Of a stretch of 64,000 nt of DNA, positions 36,824-46,313 are shown piece after piece. The notes under the pieces are model-generated. The model saw only the letters and a list, made by a program, of their open reading frames with translations. It had not been told where the DNA came from and did no database searches. This DNA is from Rhizobium sp. FKL33 (GTDB lineage Bacteria; Pseudomonadota; Alphaproteobacteria; Rhizobiales; Rhizobiaceae): the NCBI RefSeq assembly GCF_005222915.1, contig NZ_STFX01000024.1, positions 62,001 to 126,000 on the forward strand, in the 5' to 3' direction. Position 1 is the stretch's first letter. Each line of letters begins with the position of its first letter. A program made the translations under genes and the position numbers.

Positions 36824-37039
36824 ACCGCACCAAAATCGTTTCGAGGCAACATCAAGACCTGGACCGATCTATTCTTGATTGCGTTTCCGGCCGGCACAAG
36901 CGGAAAATCATCATGAGCGCGCTTTTCTAGCACTGTTTCCCGCGAGCGGAGATGTGCGGACGGGAGGCCCGAACGACTTGCGATTTTTGATTGAAGCACT
37001 AAGATTTCCGACATTAAGCATTTGATTTCGAGTTTTGAG

Positions 37040-38470
37040 ATGCCGCCCAGCTTTCGCCGACGCTCTGCCGCTCTTTCATTCGCCGGCCTGATCGCAATCC
37101 TTTCTTCGACTGCCGCCAGCGCGGACGCCGACGGCATCGAGCGCCATATGGCGCAGTTGTTGAACGCCACAGACCGCTCCGCCGTTTCCGTCATCCAGAC
37201 GAAGCGGAACGCCTACCGGATGCAAGTCGACAGCCGGCTGCTTCTCGACGCCTTCCACATGCAGACGCTCGGCGCGATCAATCCTCCTCAAAGCGTCTTC
37301 AACCTCGTCCGCGACCCCAATGGTTCCTGGAGTTTCGACGCGAACCAGTCCTTCGCCGCGAAATACTGGGAGAAAATCGACGGCGAGGGCCTGAGCAACG
37401 AGATCGAAGTCGGGCACAGCGCGATCATTGGCCATGTCGATCCTGTCGGCGAGAGCAGGATTTCAGTCTCGCTCTTGGACGGGAAGCTGACGACGGACAA
37501 TCATGGCAAAAAATCACGACAAAACTGGGCCAACAGAGAATTTGAACTGATCGACAGACCGGAGGCGCGCAGCTTATCGACCAACCAACTGACCGAGAGG
37601 CTCGACAATTTTCGGCTCGAAGAGGATGTCTCTCTGACGGAGCGCCTGGTGATGGCGATCAGGTCGCTGGAGACGTCAACCCGTTTGAACGGGGTGCACT
37701 CCGCCCCGCTGAAAACAATCCTGGCGATGGGCGATCCGCTCACCATCCCGCTGGACCAGAACGACGCCGCATTTCCCGACAATACGGTGATCGGGGCCAC
37801 GCGAATCGACATGGCGTTCAGGGCCGATGGCCTCGCCCTTCGATCTCATGGCGACCATGCCTCCTGGAGTGTCTGGGTCAAATCCTGGGCCGGGCGGCTA
37901 AAAGCCGAAGCCCCGGATGAGAAGGCGGAAAACCGCATCACCACGACGATCGACGGCATGACTTTCGCGACAAACGCCGCCTGGCGCGAGTTGGCTTCGC
38001 TCTTCCCCTCGACATTGTCTTTCACGGGATCGGTCGCAGGCATAGACGGACGATTGATCTATCTGCTTCAGAACCCAGCGGCGCGTCTGGGCGCAGACAA
38101 CACGCTGAACTACTTTTCCTATCAATTGTCGCCGAACAACAGGTTGAAGATCACCGACATGGACCTGCAAGTCGCCGCGAGGGACTACAGCGTCGAGGCA
38201 ACCGGGTCGATGGATCTGGACCTGCTGCAGCAGAATCGGAGCGAGGCGTCCCTTACGTTTCGCAGCAAGGATCTCGACCGCCTGATCGCTGCATTCGGTC
38301 CGGCGGGATCATTGTCGCGCGAGACCAGTTCCCTGCTGTTTCTGTTCTATTTTCTCAAAGGCGCGGGACAGGAGACCGACGACGGCGCACTGCAATGGGC
38401 GCTTGTGGTGAGGAACGGCAAAGCGGAAGTCAACGGCACGCCGTTTCCTCTTTTCAGGAAGCCCCTCTAG
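37040..38470 (+). CDS. Exported protein of unknown function
   Basis: A 476-residue protein with a Sec signal peptide (basic RRR, hydrophobic core, cleavage after STAASA at about residue 30). The mature protein is rich in beta-strand-like segments with repeated amphipathic patterns, reminiscent of the DUF945/DUF2125 group of periplasmic proteins, but I cannot confirm a domain. It is divergent from the Sel1-repeat gene. A TTG 18 bases upstream would add six codons. The stop lies 76 bases before the end of the convergent betA. Confidence 0.6.
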   Translation: MPPSFRRRSAALSFAGLIAILSSTAASADADGIERHMAQLLNATDRSAVSVIQTKRNAYRMQVDSRLLLDAFHMQTLGAINPPQSVFNLVRDPNGSWSFDANQSFAAKYWEKIDGEGLSNEIEVGHSAIIGHVDPVGESRISVSLLDGKLTTDNHGKKSRQNWANREFELIDRPEARSLSTNQLTERLDNFRLEEDVSLTERLVMAIRSLETSTRLNGVHSAPLKTILAMGDPLTIPLDQNDAAFPDNTVIGATRIDMAFRADGLALRSHGDHASWSVWVKSWAGRLKAEAPDEKAENRITTTIDGMTFATNAAWRELASLFPSTLSFTGSVAGIDGRLIYLLQNPAARLGADNTLNYFSYQLSPNNRLKITDMDLQVAARDYSVEATGSMDLDLLQQNRSEASLTFRSKDLDRLIAAFGPAGSLSRETSSLLFLFYFLKGAGQETDDGALQWALVVRNGKAEVNGTPFPLFRKPL

Positions 38471-38546
38471 AAAAAGCGGGGCCCGGCGAGAGCATCCGCA
38501 CTATCGCCATGATTTCGAAAGCCGCCGACTATCTTTTCCGATCTCC

Positions 38547-40196
38547 TCACCGATCGCTGACTTCCCAGCGCGGATTGATCCACGGCTCCTGGTTGGAGCG
38601 GGCGAGCGGCTGCTTTCCGAGGATATGGTCGGCGGCCTTTTCGCCAGTCATGATCGACGGCGCGTTGAGATTGCCGTTGGTGATGTGCGGGAAGATCGAG
38701 CTATCGACCACGCGCAGCGCGTCGACGCCGATGACGCGGGTTTCGGGGTCGACCACCGCCATCGGATCATTCTTGTCGCCCATCTTGCAGGTGCCGCAGG
38801 GGTGATAAGCGCTTTCGAGATGTTCGCGCAGGAACTCGTCGATCTCGGCGTCGGTCTGGGCTGAGGGGCCCGGCTGGATCTCGCGGCCGCGGAATTTGTC
38901 GAACGCCTGCTGGCCGACGATCTCGCGGGTGATGCGCACGCAATGGCGGAACTTCACCCAGTCTTCTTCGTGGCTCATATAGTTGAAGCGGATCACCGGA
39001 TCGGCCTTGGGATCGGACGAGCGCAACGTCACCGCCCCGCGCGACTTCGAAAGGTTGTAGCCGACATGGCACTGGAAGCTGTGGCTGGGAACCGCCGACT
39101 TGCCGTCGTAACGCACCGCCACCGGCAGGAAGTGATACTGGATGTCGGGCTGCTTGACGCCGGGCGCCGAGCGGATGAAGGCGCAGGATTCGAATTGGTT
39201 GGACGTGCCCAGGCCCTTCTTGAAGAACAGCCATTGCGCGCCGGCAAGGCCCTGCATGTACCAGGGCAGCCAGCTGTAGAGCGACACCGGCTGCTTGCAT
39301 TCCTGCTGGAAATAGAACTCCATATGGTCCTGCAGGTTCTGGCCTACGCCGGGACGGTCGACCTTCACCTCGACGCCGAGCTGGCGCAGATGCTCGGCCG
39401 GGCCGACGCCCGAGAGCATCAAGAGTTTCGGCGAATTGAAGGACGAGGCGGAGACGATGACTTCGCGATTGGCCCTGACGACCTCGATCTGGCCGTTGCG
39501 CTCGATCTCGACGCCCACGGCGCGGCCATTCTCGATCACGATCCTGCGGGCGAGGCAGCGGATCAACTCGACATTCGGGCGCTTCAGCGCCGGCTTCAGA
39601 TAGGCGGTGGCGGCGGACCAGCGGCGGCCCTGCCAGCTCGTCTGCTCCATCTCGCCGAAGCCTTCCTGCTTCTCGCCGTTGTAATCCTTGGTCACCTCGA
39701 AACCCGCCTCGCGGCCGGCGTCGATAAAGGCCTTGTAGAGCGGATTGGGCGAGCCGCCGCGACGGACATGCAGGGGGCCATCGGTTCCGCGCCAGCCCTC
39801 TTCGCCGCCATGGGAATTTTCCTGGCGCTTGAAATAGGGCAGCACGTCGGCATAGGCCCAGCCGCGCGCGCCGAGCGCTTCCCAGCGGTTGAAGTCTTCG
39901 GAATGGCCGCGCACATAGACCATGCCGTTGATGGACGAGGAGCCGCCGATGACCTTGCCGCGCGGGGCGGTGATGCGGCGATTGTTGAGGTTCGGCTCGG
40001 GCTCCGAGAGATAGCCCCAGTTATACTGCTTCATATTGAGCGGCCAGGCGAGCGCGGCCGGCATCTGGATGAAGGGGCCGATATCGGTGCCGCCGAATTC
40101 CAGCACGATAACGCTGTTCTTGCCGTCTTCGGAGAGACGCGCAGTCAGCGCAGAGCCGGCCGATCCGGAACCGATAATGACGAAATCAGCTTGCAT
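38547..40196 (-). CDS. betA: Choline dehydrogenase
   Basis: A 549-residue GMC-family FAD enzyme oxidising choline to betaine aldehyde. The dinucleotide motif VIIGSGSAG begins at residue 6, [18 protein letters not shown] is GMC signature 1, and [16 protein letters not shown] signature 2; [11 protein letters not shown] and [10 protein letters not shown] near the C-terminus contain the active-site His and Asn. The start was placed at MQADFVIIG after AGGGGA; an open frame continues 157 codons upstream, but only through the palindromic element and the antisense of betB. Peripheral inner-membrane location is usual. Confidence 0.93.
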   Translation of the reverse strand: MQADFVIIGSGSAGSALTARLSEDGKNSVIVLEFGGTDIGPFIQMPAALAWPLNMKQYNWGYLSEPEPNLNNRRITAPRGKVIGGSSSINGMVYVRGHSEDFNRWEALGARGWAYADVLPYFKRQENSHGGEEGWRGTDGPLHVRRGGSPNPLYKAFIDAGREAGFEVTKDYNGEKQEGFGEMEQTSWQGRRWSAATAYLKPALKRPNVELIRCLARRIVIENGRAVGVEIERNGQIEVVRANREVIVSASSFNSPKLLMLSGVGPAEHLRQLGVEVKVDRPGVGQNLQDHMEFYFQQECKQPVSLYSWLPWYMQGLAGAQWLFFKKGLGTSNQFESCAFIRSAPGVKQPDIQYHFLPVAVRYDGKSAVPSHSFQCHVGYNLSKSRGAVTLRSSDPKADPVIRFNYMSHEEDWVKFRHCVRITREIVGQQAFDKFRGREIQPGPSAQTDAEIDEFLREHLESAYHPCGTCKMGDKNDPMAVVDPETRVIGVDALRVVDSSIFPHITNGNLNAPSIMTGEKAADHILGKQPLARSNQEPWINPRWEVSDR

Positions 40197-40224
40197 GGAA
40201 ATCCCCTGATCGCTTGTGTTTAAA

Positions 40225-40383
40225 GACCCCTCCCAACCCTCCCCACAAGGGGGAGGGCTTAGTCTGTGGCGGCGTTTGCACTTCTTCCGCCACCGCCGCA
40301 TCTGGCGCGCCGTCGCATTCGGACGGTGGCGGCGCGGCGGCTTAAGCCCCTCCCCCTTGTGGGGAGGGGTTTGGGGCGGGGTC
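40225..40383. repeat. Long inverted-repeat element between betB and betA
   Basis: About 159 bp. The left arm (GACCCCTCCCAACCCTCCCC followed by ACAAGGGGGAGGGCTTA) is repeated inverted at the right end (TAAGCCCCTCCCCCTTGTGG, then GGAGGGG...GGGGTC). The centre holds a smaller inverted TGGCGGCG/CGCCGCCA-type palindrome. It fills nearly all of the spacer within the bet locus. Confidence 0.85.
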
Positions 40384-40386
40384 TGC

Positions 40387-41850
40387 TCAATACGGCGCCT
40401 CGCATTTGCCCATCGCCACATAGACCGTCTTGAGTTCGGAATAGTGGTTGATGGCGGCGAGCGAATTTTCGCGACCGAAGCCGGATTGCTTGACGCCGCC
40501 GAAGGGGATTTCCACCGGGCAGAGATTATAGGTGTTGATCCAGAAGGTGCCGGCCTCGATCGTGTCGGCCATGCGGTGGGCGCGGGCCATATCGGCGGTG
40601 AAGACGCCACCGGCGAGGCCGAATTCGGAGGCGTTGGCGCGGGCCACAACCTCTTCCTCGCCGTCAAAATCCAGCACGCACATGACAGGACCGAAGATTT
40701 CCTCGCGGGCGATGGTCATGTCGTCGGTGACGTCGGCGAAGACGGTCGGCTGGATGTAGTTGCCTTCAGCCGGCACGTCGTTGGGGATCGCGCCGCCGGT
40801 GATCAGGCGGGCGCCCTCGGCCTTGCCCTTTTCGATATAGGACAGGATCTTCTCGCGCTGGGCGCGGTTGATGACCGGGCCCATCTGGGTCGCCTCATCC
40901 ATGGGGTCGCCAAGCTGGATGGCTTCGGTGCGGGTCTTGAGGCGGGCGAGGAACTCGTCCTTCACGCCCTTCTGTACGAAGACGCGGGTGCCGTTGGAGC
41001 AGACCTGGCCGGTCGAGTAAAAATTGCCGAGCATGGCGCCTGAGATGGCGGAATCGATATCGGCGTCGTCGAAGACGATCATCGGCGACTTGCCGCCGAG
41101 TTCCATGGTCACATGCTTGAGATGGCCGGCGGCGGCTTCGGCCACCTTGCGGCCGGTCGGCACCGAACCGGTCAGCGAAACCTTGGCGACATCGGGATGA
41201 TTGACGAGCTGCGGACCGGTGGCGCGATCGCCCTGGATGACATTGTAGAGGCCGGCGGGCAGACCGGCTTCGATCAGGATCTCGGCGATCTTCAGCGCGC
41301 CGAGCGGGGTGTTTTCCGACGGCTTGAACACCATGGCGTTGCCGCAGATCAGCGCCGGGGCGCCCTTCCAGCAGGCGATCTGCTGGGGATAGTTCCAGGC
41401 GCCGATGCCGACGCAGACGCCGAGCGGAATGCGCTTGGTGTAGGCCCAGTCGCCGCCCAGCGGAATATGCTCGCCGTTGAGCGCCGCGGCTGCGACGCCG
41501 CCGAAGAATTCAAACGCGTCGGCGCCCGAGGTCGAGTCGGCGACGATGGTTTCCTGGATCGGCTTGCCGGTATCGAGCGTTTCGAGCTCGGAGAGTTCGC
41601 GGTTTTTGGCGCGAATGATGTCGGCGGCGCGCTTCAGGATGCGGCCGCGCGCGGTCGGGCTCAGCTTGGCCCATTCCACCTGCGCCTTCTTGGCGGAAGC
41701 GATGGCGCGTTCGATGATGGCGGGCGTGGCGGCATGCAGCCGGGCGATCACTTCGCCGGTGGCCGGATAGACGCAGTCGAAGGCCGCGCCGGCCGGATCC
41801 TCGATATATTCGCCGTCGATGAAATGGCTGGCGGGCGGTTGTGCGCGCAT
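40387..41850 (-). CDS. betB: Betaine aldehyde dehydrogenase
   Basis: A 487-residue NAD(P)-dependent aldehyde dehydrogenase completing glycine betaine synthesis. The catalytic pair is Glu250 in [10 protein letters not shown] and Cys284 in [12 protein letters not shown]; the cofactor-binding segment is [16 protein letters not shown] and [11 protein letters not shown]. The BetB-type [12 protein letters not shown] signature separates it from other ALDHs. The start at MRAQPPASH has AAGGGGA upstream; 16 codons of open frame before it are not conserved. It precedes betA, with a palindromic element in the 190-base spacer. Confidence 0.94.
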   Translation of the reverse strand: MRAQPPASHFIDGEYIEDPAGAAFDCVYPATGEVIARLHAATPAIIERAIASAKKAQVEWAKLSPTARGRILKRAADIIRAKNRELSELETLDTGKPIQETIVADSTSGADAFEFFGGVAAAALNGEHIPLGGDWAYTKRIPLGVCVGIGAWNYPQQIACWKGAPALICGNAMVFKPSENTPLGALKIAEILIEAGLPAGLYNVIQGDRATGPQLVNHPDVAKVSLTGSVPTGRKVAEAAAGHLKHVTMELGGKSPMIVFDDADIDSAISGAMLGNFYSTGQVCSNGTRVFVQKGVKDEFLARLKTRTEAIQLGDPMDEATQMGPVINRAQREKILSYIEKGKAEGARLITGGAIPNDVPAEGNYIQPTVFADVTDDMTIAREEIFGPVMCVLDFDGEEEVVARANASEFGLAGGVFTADMARAHRMADTIEAGTFWINTYNLCPVEIPFGGVKQSGFGRENSLAAINHYSELKTVYVAMGKCEAPY

Positions 41851-41997
41851 GATTTTCCCCTTGCCGGCAGAAGCCCCGGACATGCTGTAATTACACAAGC
41901 ATATAACGGGCCTGCGACAAAGCGACCTTGCTGGCGTCTCCTATTTTTATCCCGATTGCGACATTTCCACTTCGCAGGCGCGCCGTTCCGGACCAAA

Positions 41998-42027
41998 ACG
42001 AAAAAGGCGTCCGGTGGTGCGGACGCC
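41998..42027 (-). terminator. Intrinsic terminator downstream of the DUF1344 gene
   Basis: Reading the minus strand, GGCGTCCG-CACCAC-CGGACGCC is a perfect 8-bp hairpin followed by TTTTTCGTTTT. It separates the DUF1344 transcript from betB, which must therefore have its own promoter in 41851-41997. Confidence 0.85.
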
Positions 42028-42059
42028 AAAGGAGCGGCGAAAACGTCCAAAACGCGATT

Positions 42060-42097
42060 GGCCGGCGCTGCTGGAGAGGGGGGTGGGCGCGCCGGCC
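42060..42097. repeat. GC-rich inverted repeat after the DUF1344 gene
   Basis: GGCCGGCGC and GCGCCGGCC form a 9-bp stem with a 20-base loop, between the DUF1344 stop and its terminator. No T-run follows, so it probably acts with the adjacent terminator hairpin or is incidental. Confidence 0.45.
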
Positions 42098-42111
42098 GAT
42101 GGCAGGTCAGG

Positions 42112-42372
42112 TCAATCCTCGACCGTGACCATTTCAGCTTCGAGCTTCTTGCCCGCCTTCTGGTAGGAAACCTTCACCTTGGCGCCGACCTTGATGTCTT
42201 TGGCGTTGAAATTCTTGGGGAGCATGAACGTGTCGCCATTGGCGAGCGTCAGTTCATGATGTGACGCGTTGATGGCCTTGACCGTGCCGGTCACGGTTTC
42301 GCTTGCGGCGAAAGCGAGCGGCGCCATGGCGATCGAGGAAGCAACGAGAGCAGAAGCGAACAGAATACGCAT
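42112..42372 (-). CDS. Small exported DUF1344 protein
   Basis: An 86-residue protein with a signal peptide (MRILFASALVASSIAMAPLA, cleaved after AFA). The mature 60 residues form a compact beta-barrel-like DUF1344 domain (VTGTVKAINASHHELTLANG, then VGAKVKVSYQK), similar to small OB-like stress-associated periplasmic proteins. Function is unknown. GGAGG precedes the ATG. It lies between betC and betB on the same strand but has its own terminator and a 280-base leader, so it is an inserted independent unit and not a pathway gene. Confidence 0.82.
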   Translation of the reverse strand: MRILFASALVASSIAMAPLAFAASETVTGTVKAINASHHELTLANGDTFMLPKNFNAKDIKVGAKVKVSYQKAGKKLEAEMVTVED

Positions 42373-42616
42373 TGTATAACCTCCATGTAAAACGGGCATA
42401 TCCATCTCTTGACGCCCGACTTACCAACGGATCGTCCGGATTTGTCGCGTCGCGCTTTCCGTTTTATTGAAGCGCCGGCAAATTCCCGATCCGCGAGGCC
42501 AATTAATATTCCGATCCCGCAGAAACTCAAATTAAATGAAGGACATGATTTCCAACATCACCGTGTCGCGAATTTAATCCGGCTTGTAAGGATGAAGCCA
42601 CGATTCTGCCCGGATT

Positions 42617-42646
42617 GGGGGCGGCTGCGCCGAAGCAGCCGCCCCC
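42617..42646. terminator. Strong hairpin downstream of betC
   Basis: GGGGGCGGCTGC pairs perfectly with GCAGCCGCCCCC (12 bp, GCCGAA loop) directly after the betC stop. On the minus strand no T-run follows; on the plus strand GGTTTCGTT does. It probably still marks the betC 3' end. Confidence 0.65.
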
Positions 42647-42653
42647 GGTTTCG

Positions 42654-44183
42654 TTATTCCCCGCGCGGATAGCGCTTGTCGCCTTCGAGATTGTCGAGGT
42701 TCATGTGGTTGCGCATATAGCGCTCCGAGGCCTTCTGCAGCGGCTGGTGATCCCAGGGATAATAGGCGCCGTTGCGCAGCGCCTCATAGACCACCCAGCG
42801 CCGCGCCTGGCTTTCGCGCACCTCCTTGTCGAAAGCGTCCATATCCCAGCGGGCGGCGACGCGGGCGCGGAAATCGGCGACGACATCGGCGTAAGCGGGA
42901 TCGGCGGCGAGGTTGCGGAGCTCCTTTGGATCGGCGTCGAGATCATAGAGCTGGTCAGGATCGAGCGGGCAGTGGATGAACTTCCACTTGCCCTCACGGA
43001 TGCCGACCAGCGGCGCATAAGAGGCTTCAGCGGCGTATTCCATCAGCACGGGGGAGACGCGCGGGGCGCCGTTGATCACGGGGACGAGGCTTTCGCCATC
43101 GGTCCAGGGCAGGATTTCCTCGATCGACAGACCGGCGAGATCGGCGATCGTCGGGGTGATGTCGAGGTTGGAGACCGGCGCATCGTGGCGGCCGGCGGAG
43201 ACCCCGGGGCCGGCGATCATCAGCGGCACGCGGGCCGAACCTTCGAAGAAGTTCATCTTGAACCACAGACCGCGCTCGCCGAGCATGTCGCCGTGATCCG
43301 AGCAGAACAGGATCATGGTGTCATCGAGCTGGCGCGTCCGGGTCAGCGTGTCGATCAGTTCGCCGACTTTTTCATCGAGATAGGAGATGTTGGCGAAATA
43401 GGCGCGACGGGAACGGCGGACATTGTCCTCGGTCAAATCGAAATTGGTGTAGTCGCAGGACATCATGATGCGCTGGGAATGCGGATCCTGCTCGTCGAAC
43501 GGAATGGGCGCGACTTCCGGCGCCAGATGGGCGCAATCCTCATAGAGATCCCAGAATTTGCGGCGCGCAACATAAGGATCATGCGGATGGGTGAAGGAGG
43601 CCGTGATGCACCAGGGACGGCGGTCGGCGTCGTCGTTCTCCCGCGCCAGCTGATAGATTTTCTGGTTGGCGAAGAAAGCGACTTCGTCGTCATATTCCAT
43701 CTGGTTGGTGATTTCGGCCACGCCCGCGCCGGTGACAGAACCGAGATTGTGATACCACCAGTCGATGCGCTCGCCGGGTTTGCGGTAATCCGGCGTCCAG
43801 CCGAAATCGGCGGGATAGATATCGGTTGTCAGGCGCTCCTCGAAACCATGCAGCTGGTCGGGACCGACGAAATGCATCTTGCCCGACAGGCAGGTGTAAT
43901 AGCCGGCTCGGCGGAGATGATGCGCGAAAGTGGGGATCGATGAGACGTATTCGGCGGCGTTGTCATAGACCCGGGTGCGGCGCGGCAGCTGCCCTGCCAT
44001 GAACGAGGCGCGGGCCGGCGCGCAGAGCGGCGAAGACGTGTAGTTGTTGACGAAGCGGGCCGAGCGCGCGGCGAGCGCCTTCAGGTTCGGCGCATGGAGG
44101 AAATCCGCCGGGCCATCCGGGAAGAAGGTCCCGTTCAACTGGTCGACCATGATGATGAGGATATTGGGCTTCTTGGCGGACAT
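42654..44183 (-). CDS. betC: Choline-sulfatase
   Basis: A 509-residue type I sulfatase hydrolysing choline-O-sulfate to choline. The formylglycine site is Cys54 in SPLCAPARASFMAG (C-x-P-x-R). Metal ligands sit in IIMVDQLNG and LFCSDHGDMLGE; the C-terminal tail (SERYMRNHMNLDNLEGDKRYPR) is the extension typical of choline-sulfatases that closes the tetramer active site. The start is the ATG before SAKKPNILI. In Sinorhizobium the order is betICBA; here betC heads a split locus without a betI regulator in view. Confidence 0.93.
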   Translation of the reverse strand: MSAKKPNILIIMVDQLNGTFFPDGPADFLHAPNLKALAARSARFVNNYTSSPLCAPARASFMAGQLPRRTRVYDNAAEYVSSIPTFAHHLRRAGYYTCLSGKMHFVGPDQLHGFEERLTTDIYPADFGWTPDYRKPGERIDWWYHNLGSVTGAGVAEITNQMEYDDEVAFFANQKIYQLARENDDADRRPWCITASFTHPHDPYVARRKFWDLYEDCAHLAPEVAPIPFDEQDPHSQRIMMSCDYTNFDLTEDNVRRSRRAYFANISYLDEKVGELIDTLTRTRQLDDTMILFCSDHGDMLGERGLWFKMNFFEGSARVPLMIAGPGVSAGRHDAPVSNLDITPTIADLAGLSIEEILPWTDGESLVPVINGAPRVSPVLMEYAAEASYAPLVGIREGKWKFIHCPLDPDQLYDLDADPKELRNLAADPAYADVVADFRARVAARWDMDAFDKEVRESQARRWVVYEALRNGAYYPWDHQPLQKASERYMRNHMNLDNLEGDKRYPRGE

Positions 44184-44442
44184 GGACCCCTCTTGGGCGC
44201 TGGTTATTCGATGATCGCGAACGTTAAGACGAAGCATTGGAAACGAGCGGCGCAGGAACCGCGTTTTCTATTCAGGTTGCGACAGAAACGCGACGCGCCA
44301 TGCATCGATCGCTCATGGCGGCAACCACGGATTTTATGAGGAAAATTTCATTCTCGACAGTCACAAAACTATCATTCTCGACAAAGGAATTCTTCAATAA
44401 TTTCAGACAGCTTATGCACGACTTCAATTGCTGGAGCCGCGC

Positions 44443-46254
44443 ATGGCCGCCCTGACCAAAGAGATTGCCGCCTTTCCGCAGACCTATGCGGGGGAAAAAC
44501 TGCTATCGATCGCCAAACTCGTTCTCGATCCTGCGTTCCAGCCCGTGGTCGAGACTGCAACCGGCGCGGTGTTCGGCTACGAATCCCTGATGCGCGGCCA
44601 TGATCAGATGGGCTTTTCCTCGCCGATCGACCTCATCGACCGTATGGCCGAAACCGGACAACTGAGCGCGCTCGACCAGATGATGGCGGGCCGGGCGCTG
44701 GCGAAGTTTTCGACGCTGCCCGATTTCCGCTCGTCGACGCTGTTCATCAATCTAGACTTCCGGCTGATCGCCGACAGCGGTCCAATGCTCGATGCGCTGA
44801 TCCGCCATCTGAAGACGCATATGGTGCCGCCGTCGTCGATCTGCTTCGAATTGTCCGAACGCTTCGACAACACGACGGCTGCCGAATTCGGGCCGCTGAT
44901 GGCGCGCCTGAGGCGGTCGGGCTTCAAGGTCGCCATCGACGATTTCGGCGTCGGGCGCGGTGAGTACAAACTGCTTGCCGACTATCCGATCGATTACCTC
45001 AAGATCGACCAGTATTTCATTCGCGGCGTCGGCGACAGCGCCAAGAAACAGCATCTCGTTCGCAACATCGTCGGCATGGCGCACACGCTCGGCACGCGCG
45101 TCATCGCCGAGGGCGTCGAGACCGAAGAGGAATTTCTCGCCTGTCGGGAGTTCGGGGTGGATATGGTGCAGGGCTATTACATCGCGCGTCCCTCGGTGAA
45201 TGTGGACGACCAGAAACGCAGCTACCCGCATCTGCGCGACAAATCCAAAAGCCGCGCCGCCGGCCGCTCGCTCGACGAACTGCTGATCCGCAAGCAGGTC
45301 GAGAGCATTCCGACGGTCTACGAGAACGATTCGGTCGAAACCGTCTTCGAGATGTTCCGGCAGAACCCGGACCAGAGCTATTTCCCGGTGCTGAACGTCA
45401 ACAACGAGCCGCGCGGCATCATCCAGGAAAAAGAGCTGAAGGAGTATATCTATCACCCCTTCGGCCGCGACCTGTTGAAAAACCGCGACTATCTCCGTTC
45501 GATCTCCTATTTCGCCAAGGCCGCGCCGATCGTCAGCCTCGATTCCGGCACCGACGATCTCGTCACCGCATTCGCCAATATGGAAGGCTGCCACTGCGTG
45601 CTGCTGACCGAAAACATGCGCTATTCCGGCGCGATCTCGGCGGCGTCGCTGATCAAGATCCTCAACGAGAAGCAGCTCAAGACCGCACAGGACCAGAACC
45701 CGCTGACCGGCCTGCCGGGCAATCTCGCCATTCTCGATTTCCTGCGCCACACCTCCAAGGACGGCGACGAGCGGCGCTATTACTGCTATTGCGACTTCGA
45801 CAATTTCAAACCCTTCAACGACCGCTACGGCTTCCATGCCGGCGACCACGCCATCTCGCTGTTCGCCGCGCTGATGCGCCGCTACTTCTTCCATGAGAGC
45901 GAATTCATCGGCCATGTCGGCGGCGACGATTTCTTCATCGGGCTGACCGGCTATTCGGAAGAAGAAATGATCCATCCGCTCGGCCGTCTTCTCAATGACT
46001 TCGCCTCCGACGTCGCCGAACTCTATTCCGACGAGGAACGCGCCCAGGGCTATATCATGGGCCATGACCGCCAGGGACTCGAGCGCAAGATCGGGCTGAT
46101 GCGCTGCTCGATCGGCGTGTTGGAAATCCCCGAAGGCGCCGTCATCAGCGATATCGACCGGATCAGCGCCGAGATCGCGCATGTGAAGGCCGGCGCCAAG
46201 ATCAGCGACACCGGCCTGTGCATCGCCCGGCTCGGAGACATCGAGCGGGGGTGA
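44443..46254 (+). CDS. EAL-CBS-GGDEF c-di-GMP signalling protein
   Basis: A 603-residue cytoplasmic protein. The N-terminal EAL domain (about 25-255) reads ESL in place of EAL but keeps the catalytic Glu and later DDFGVG, KIDQYFI and AEGVETEEE residues, so phosphodiesterase activity is possible. A CBS pair follows (about 280-400: IPTVYENDSVETVFEMF, then a second copy), then a GGDEF-type domain (about 420-585) whose motif is GGDDF, with CDFDNFKPFND before it. The Glu-to-Asp change may weaken cyclase activity. GGAG precedes the ATG; a TTG 15 bases upstream is possible. Confidence 0.87.
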   Translation: MAALTKEIAAFPQTYAGEKLLSIAKLVLDPAFQPVVETATGAVFGYESLMRGHDQMGFSSPIDLIDRMAETGQLSALDQMMAGRALAKFSTLPDFRSSTLFINLDFRLIADSGPMLDALIRHLKTHMVPPSSICFELSERFDNTTAAEFGPLMARLRRSGFKVAIDDFGVGRGEYKLLADYPIDYLKIDQYFIRGVGDSAKKQHLVRNIVGMAHTLGTRVIAEGVETEEEFLACREFGVDMVQGYYIARPSVNVDDQKRSYPHLRDKSKSRAAGRSLDELLIRKQVESIPTVYENDSVETVFEMFRQNPDQSYFPVLNVNNEPRGIIQEKELKEYIYHPFGRDLLKNRDYLRSISYFAKAAPIVSLDSGTDDLVTAFANMEGCHCVLLTENMRYSGAISAASLIKILNEKQLKTAQDQNPLTGLPGNLAILDFLRHTSKDGDERRYYCYCDFDNFKPFNDRYGFHAGDHAISLFAALMRRYFFHESEFIGHVGGDDFFIGLTGYSEEEMIHPLGRLLNDFASDVAELYSDEERAQGYIMGHDRQGLERKIGLMRCSIGVLEIPEGAVISDIDRISAEIAHVKAGAKISDTGLCIARLGDIERG

Positions 46255-46270
46255 ACCGACTTTCCCCTGA

Positions 46271-46313
46271 CGGCGTTCTCCGGTAACACTCGCCGCAAAC
46301 ACGGAGAACGCCG
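46271..46313 (+). promoter_or_regulatory. Perfect inverted repeat burying the ribosome binding site of the quinone oxidoreductase gene
   Basis: CGGCGTTCTCCG and CGGAGAACGCCG form a perfect 12-bp stem around 19 bases and end directly against the ATG. GGAGAA in the right arm is the only Shine-Dalgarno candidate and would be paired. It could alternatively be a dimeric repressor operator or an upstream terminator. Confidence 0.6.

Noticed and set aside
40197-40667. N-terminal extension of BetA by 157 codons
   Set aside because: The extension translates the palindromic element and the antisense of betB. BetA proteins begin at the FAD-binding strand, and a good ribosome binding site precedes the chosen ATG.
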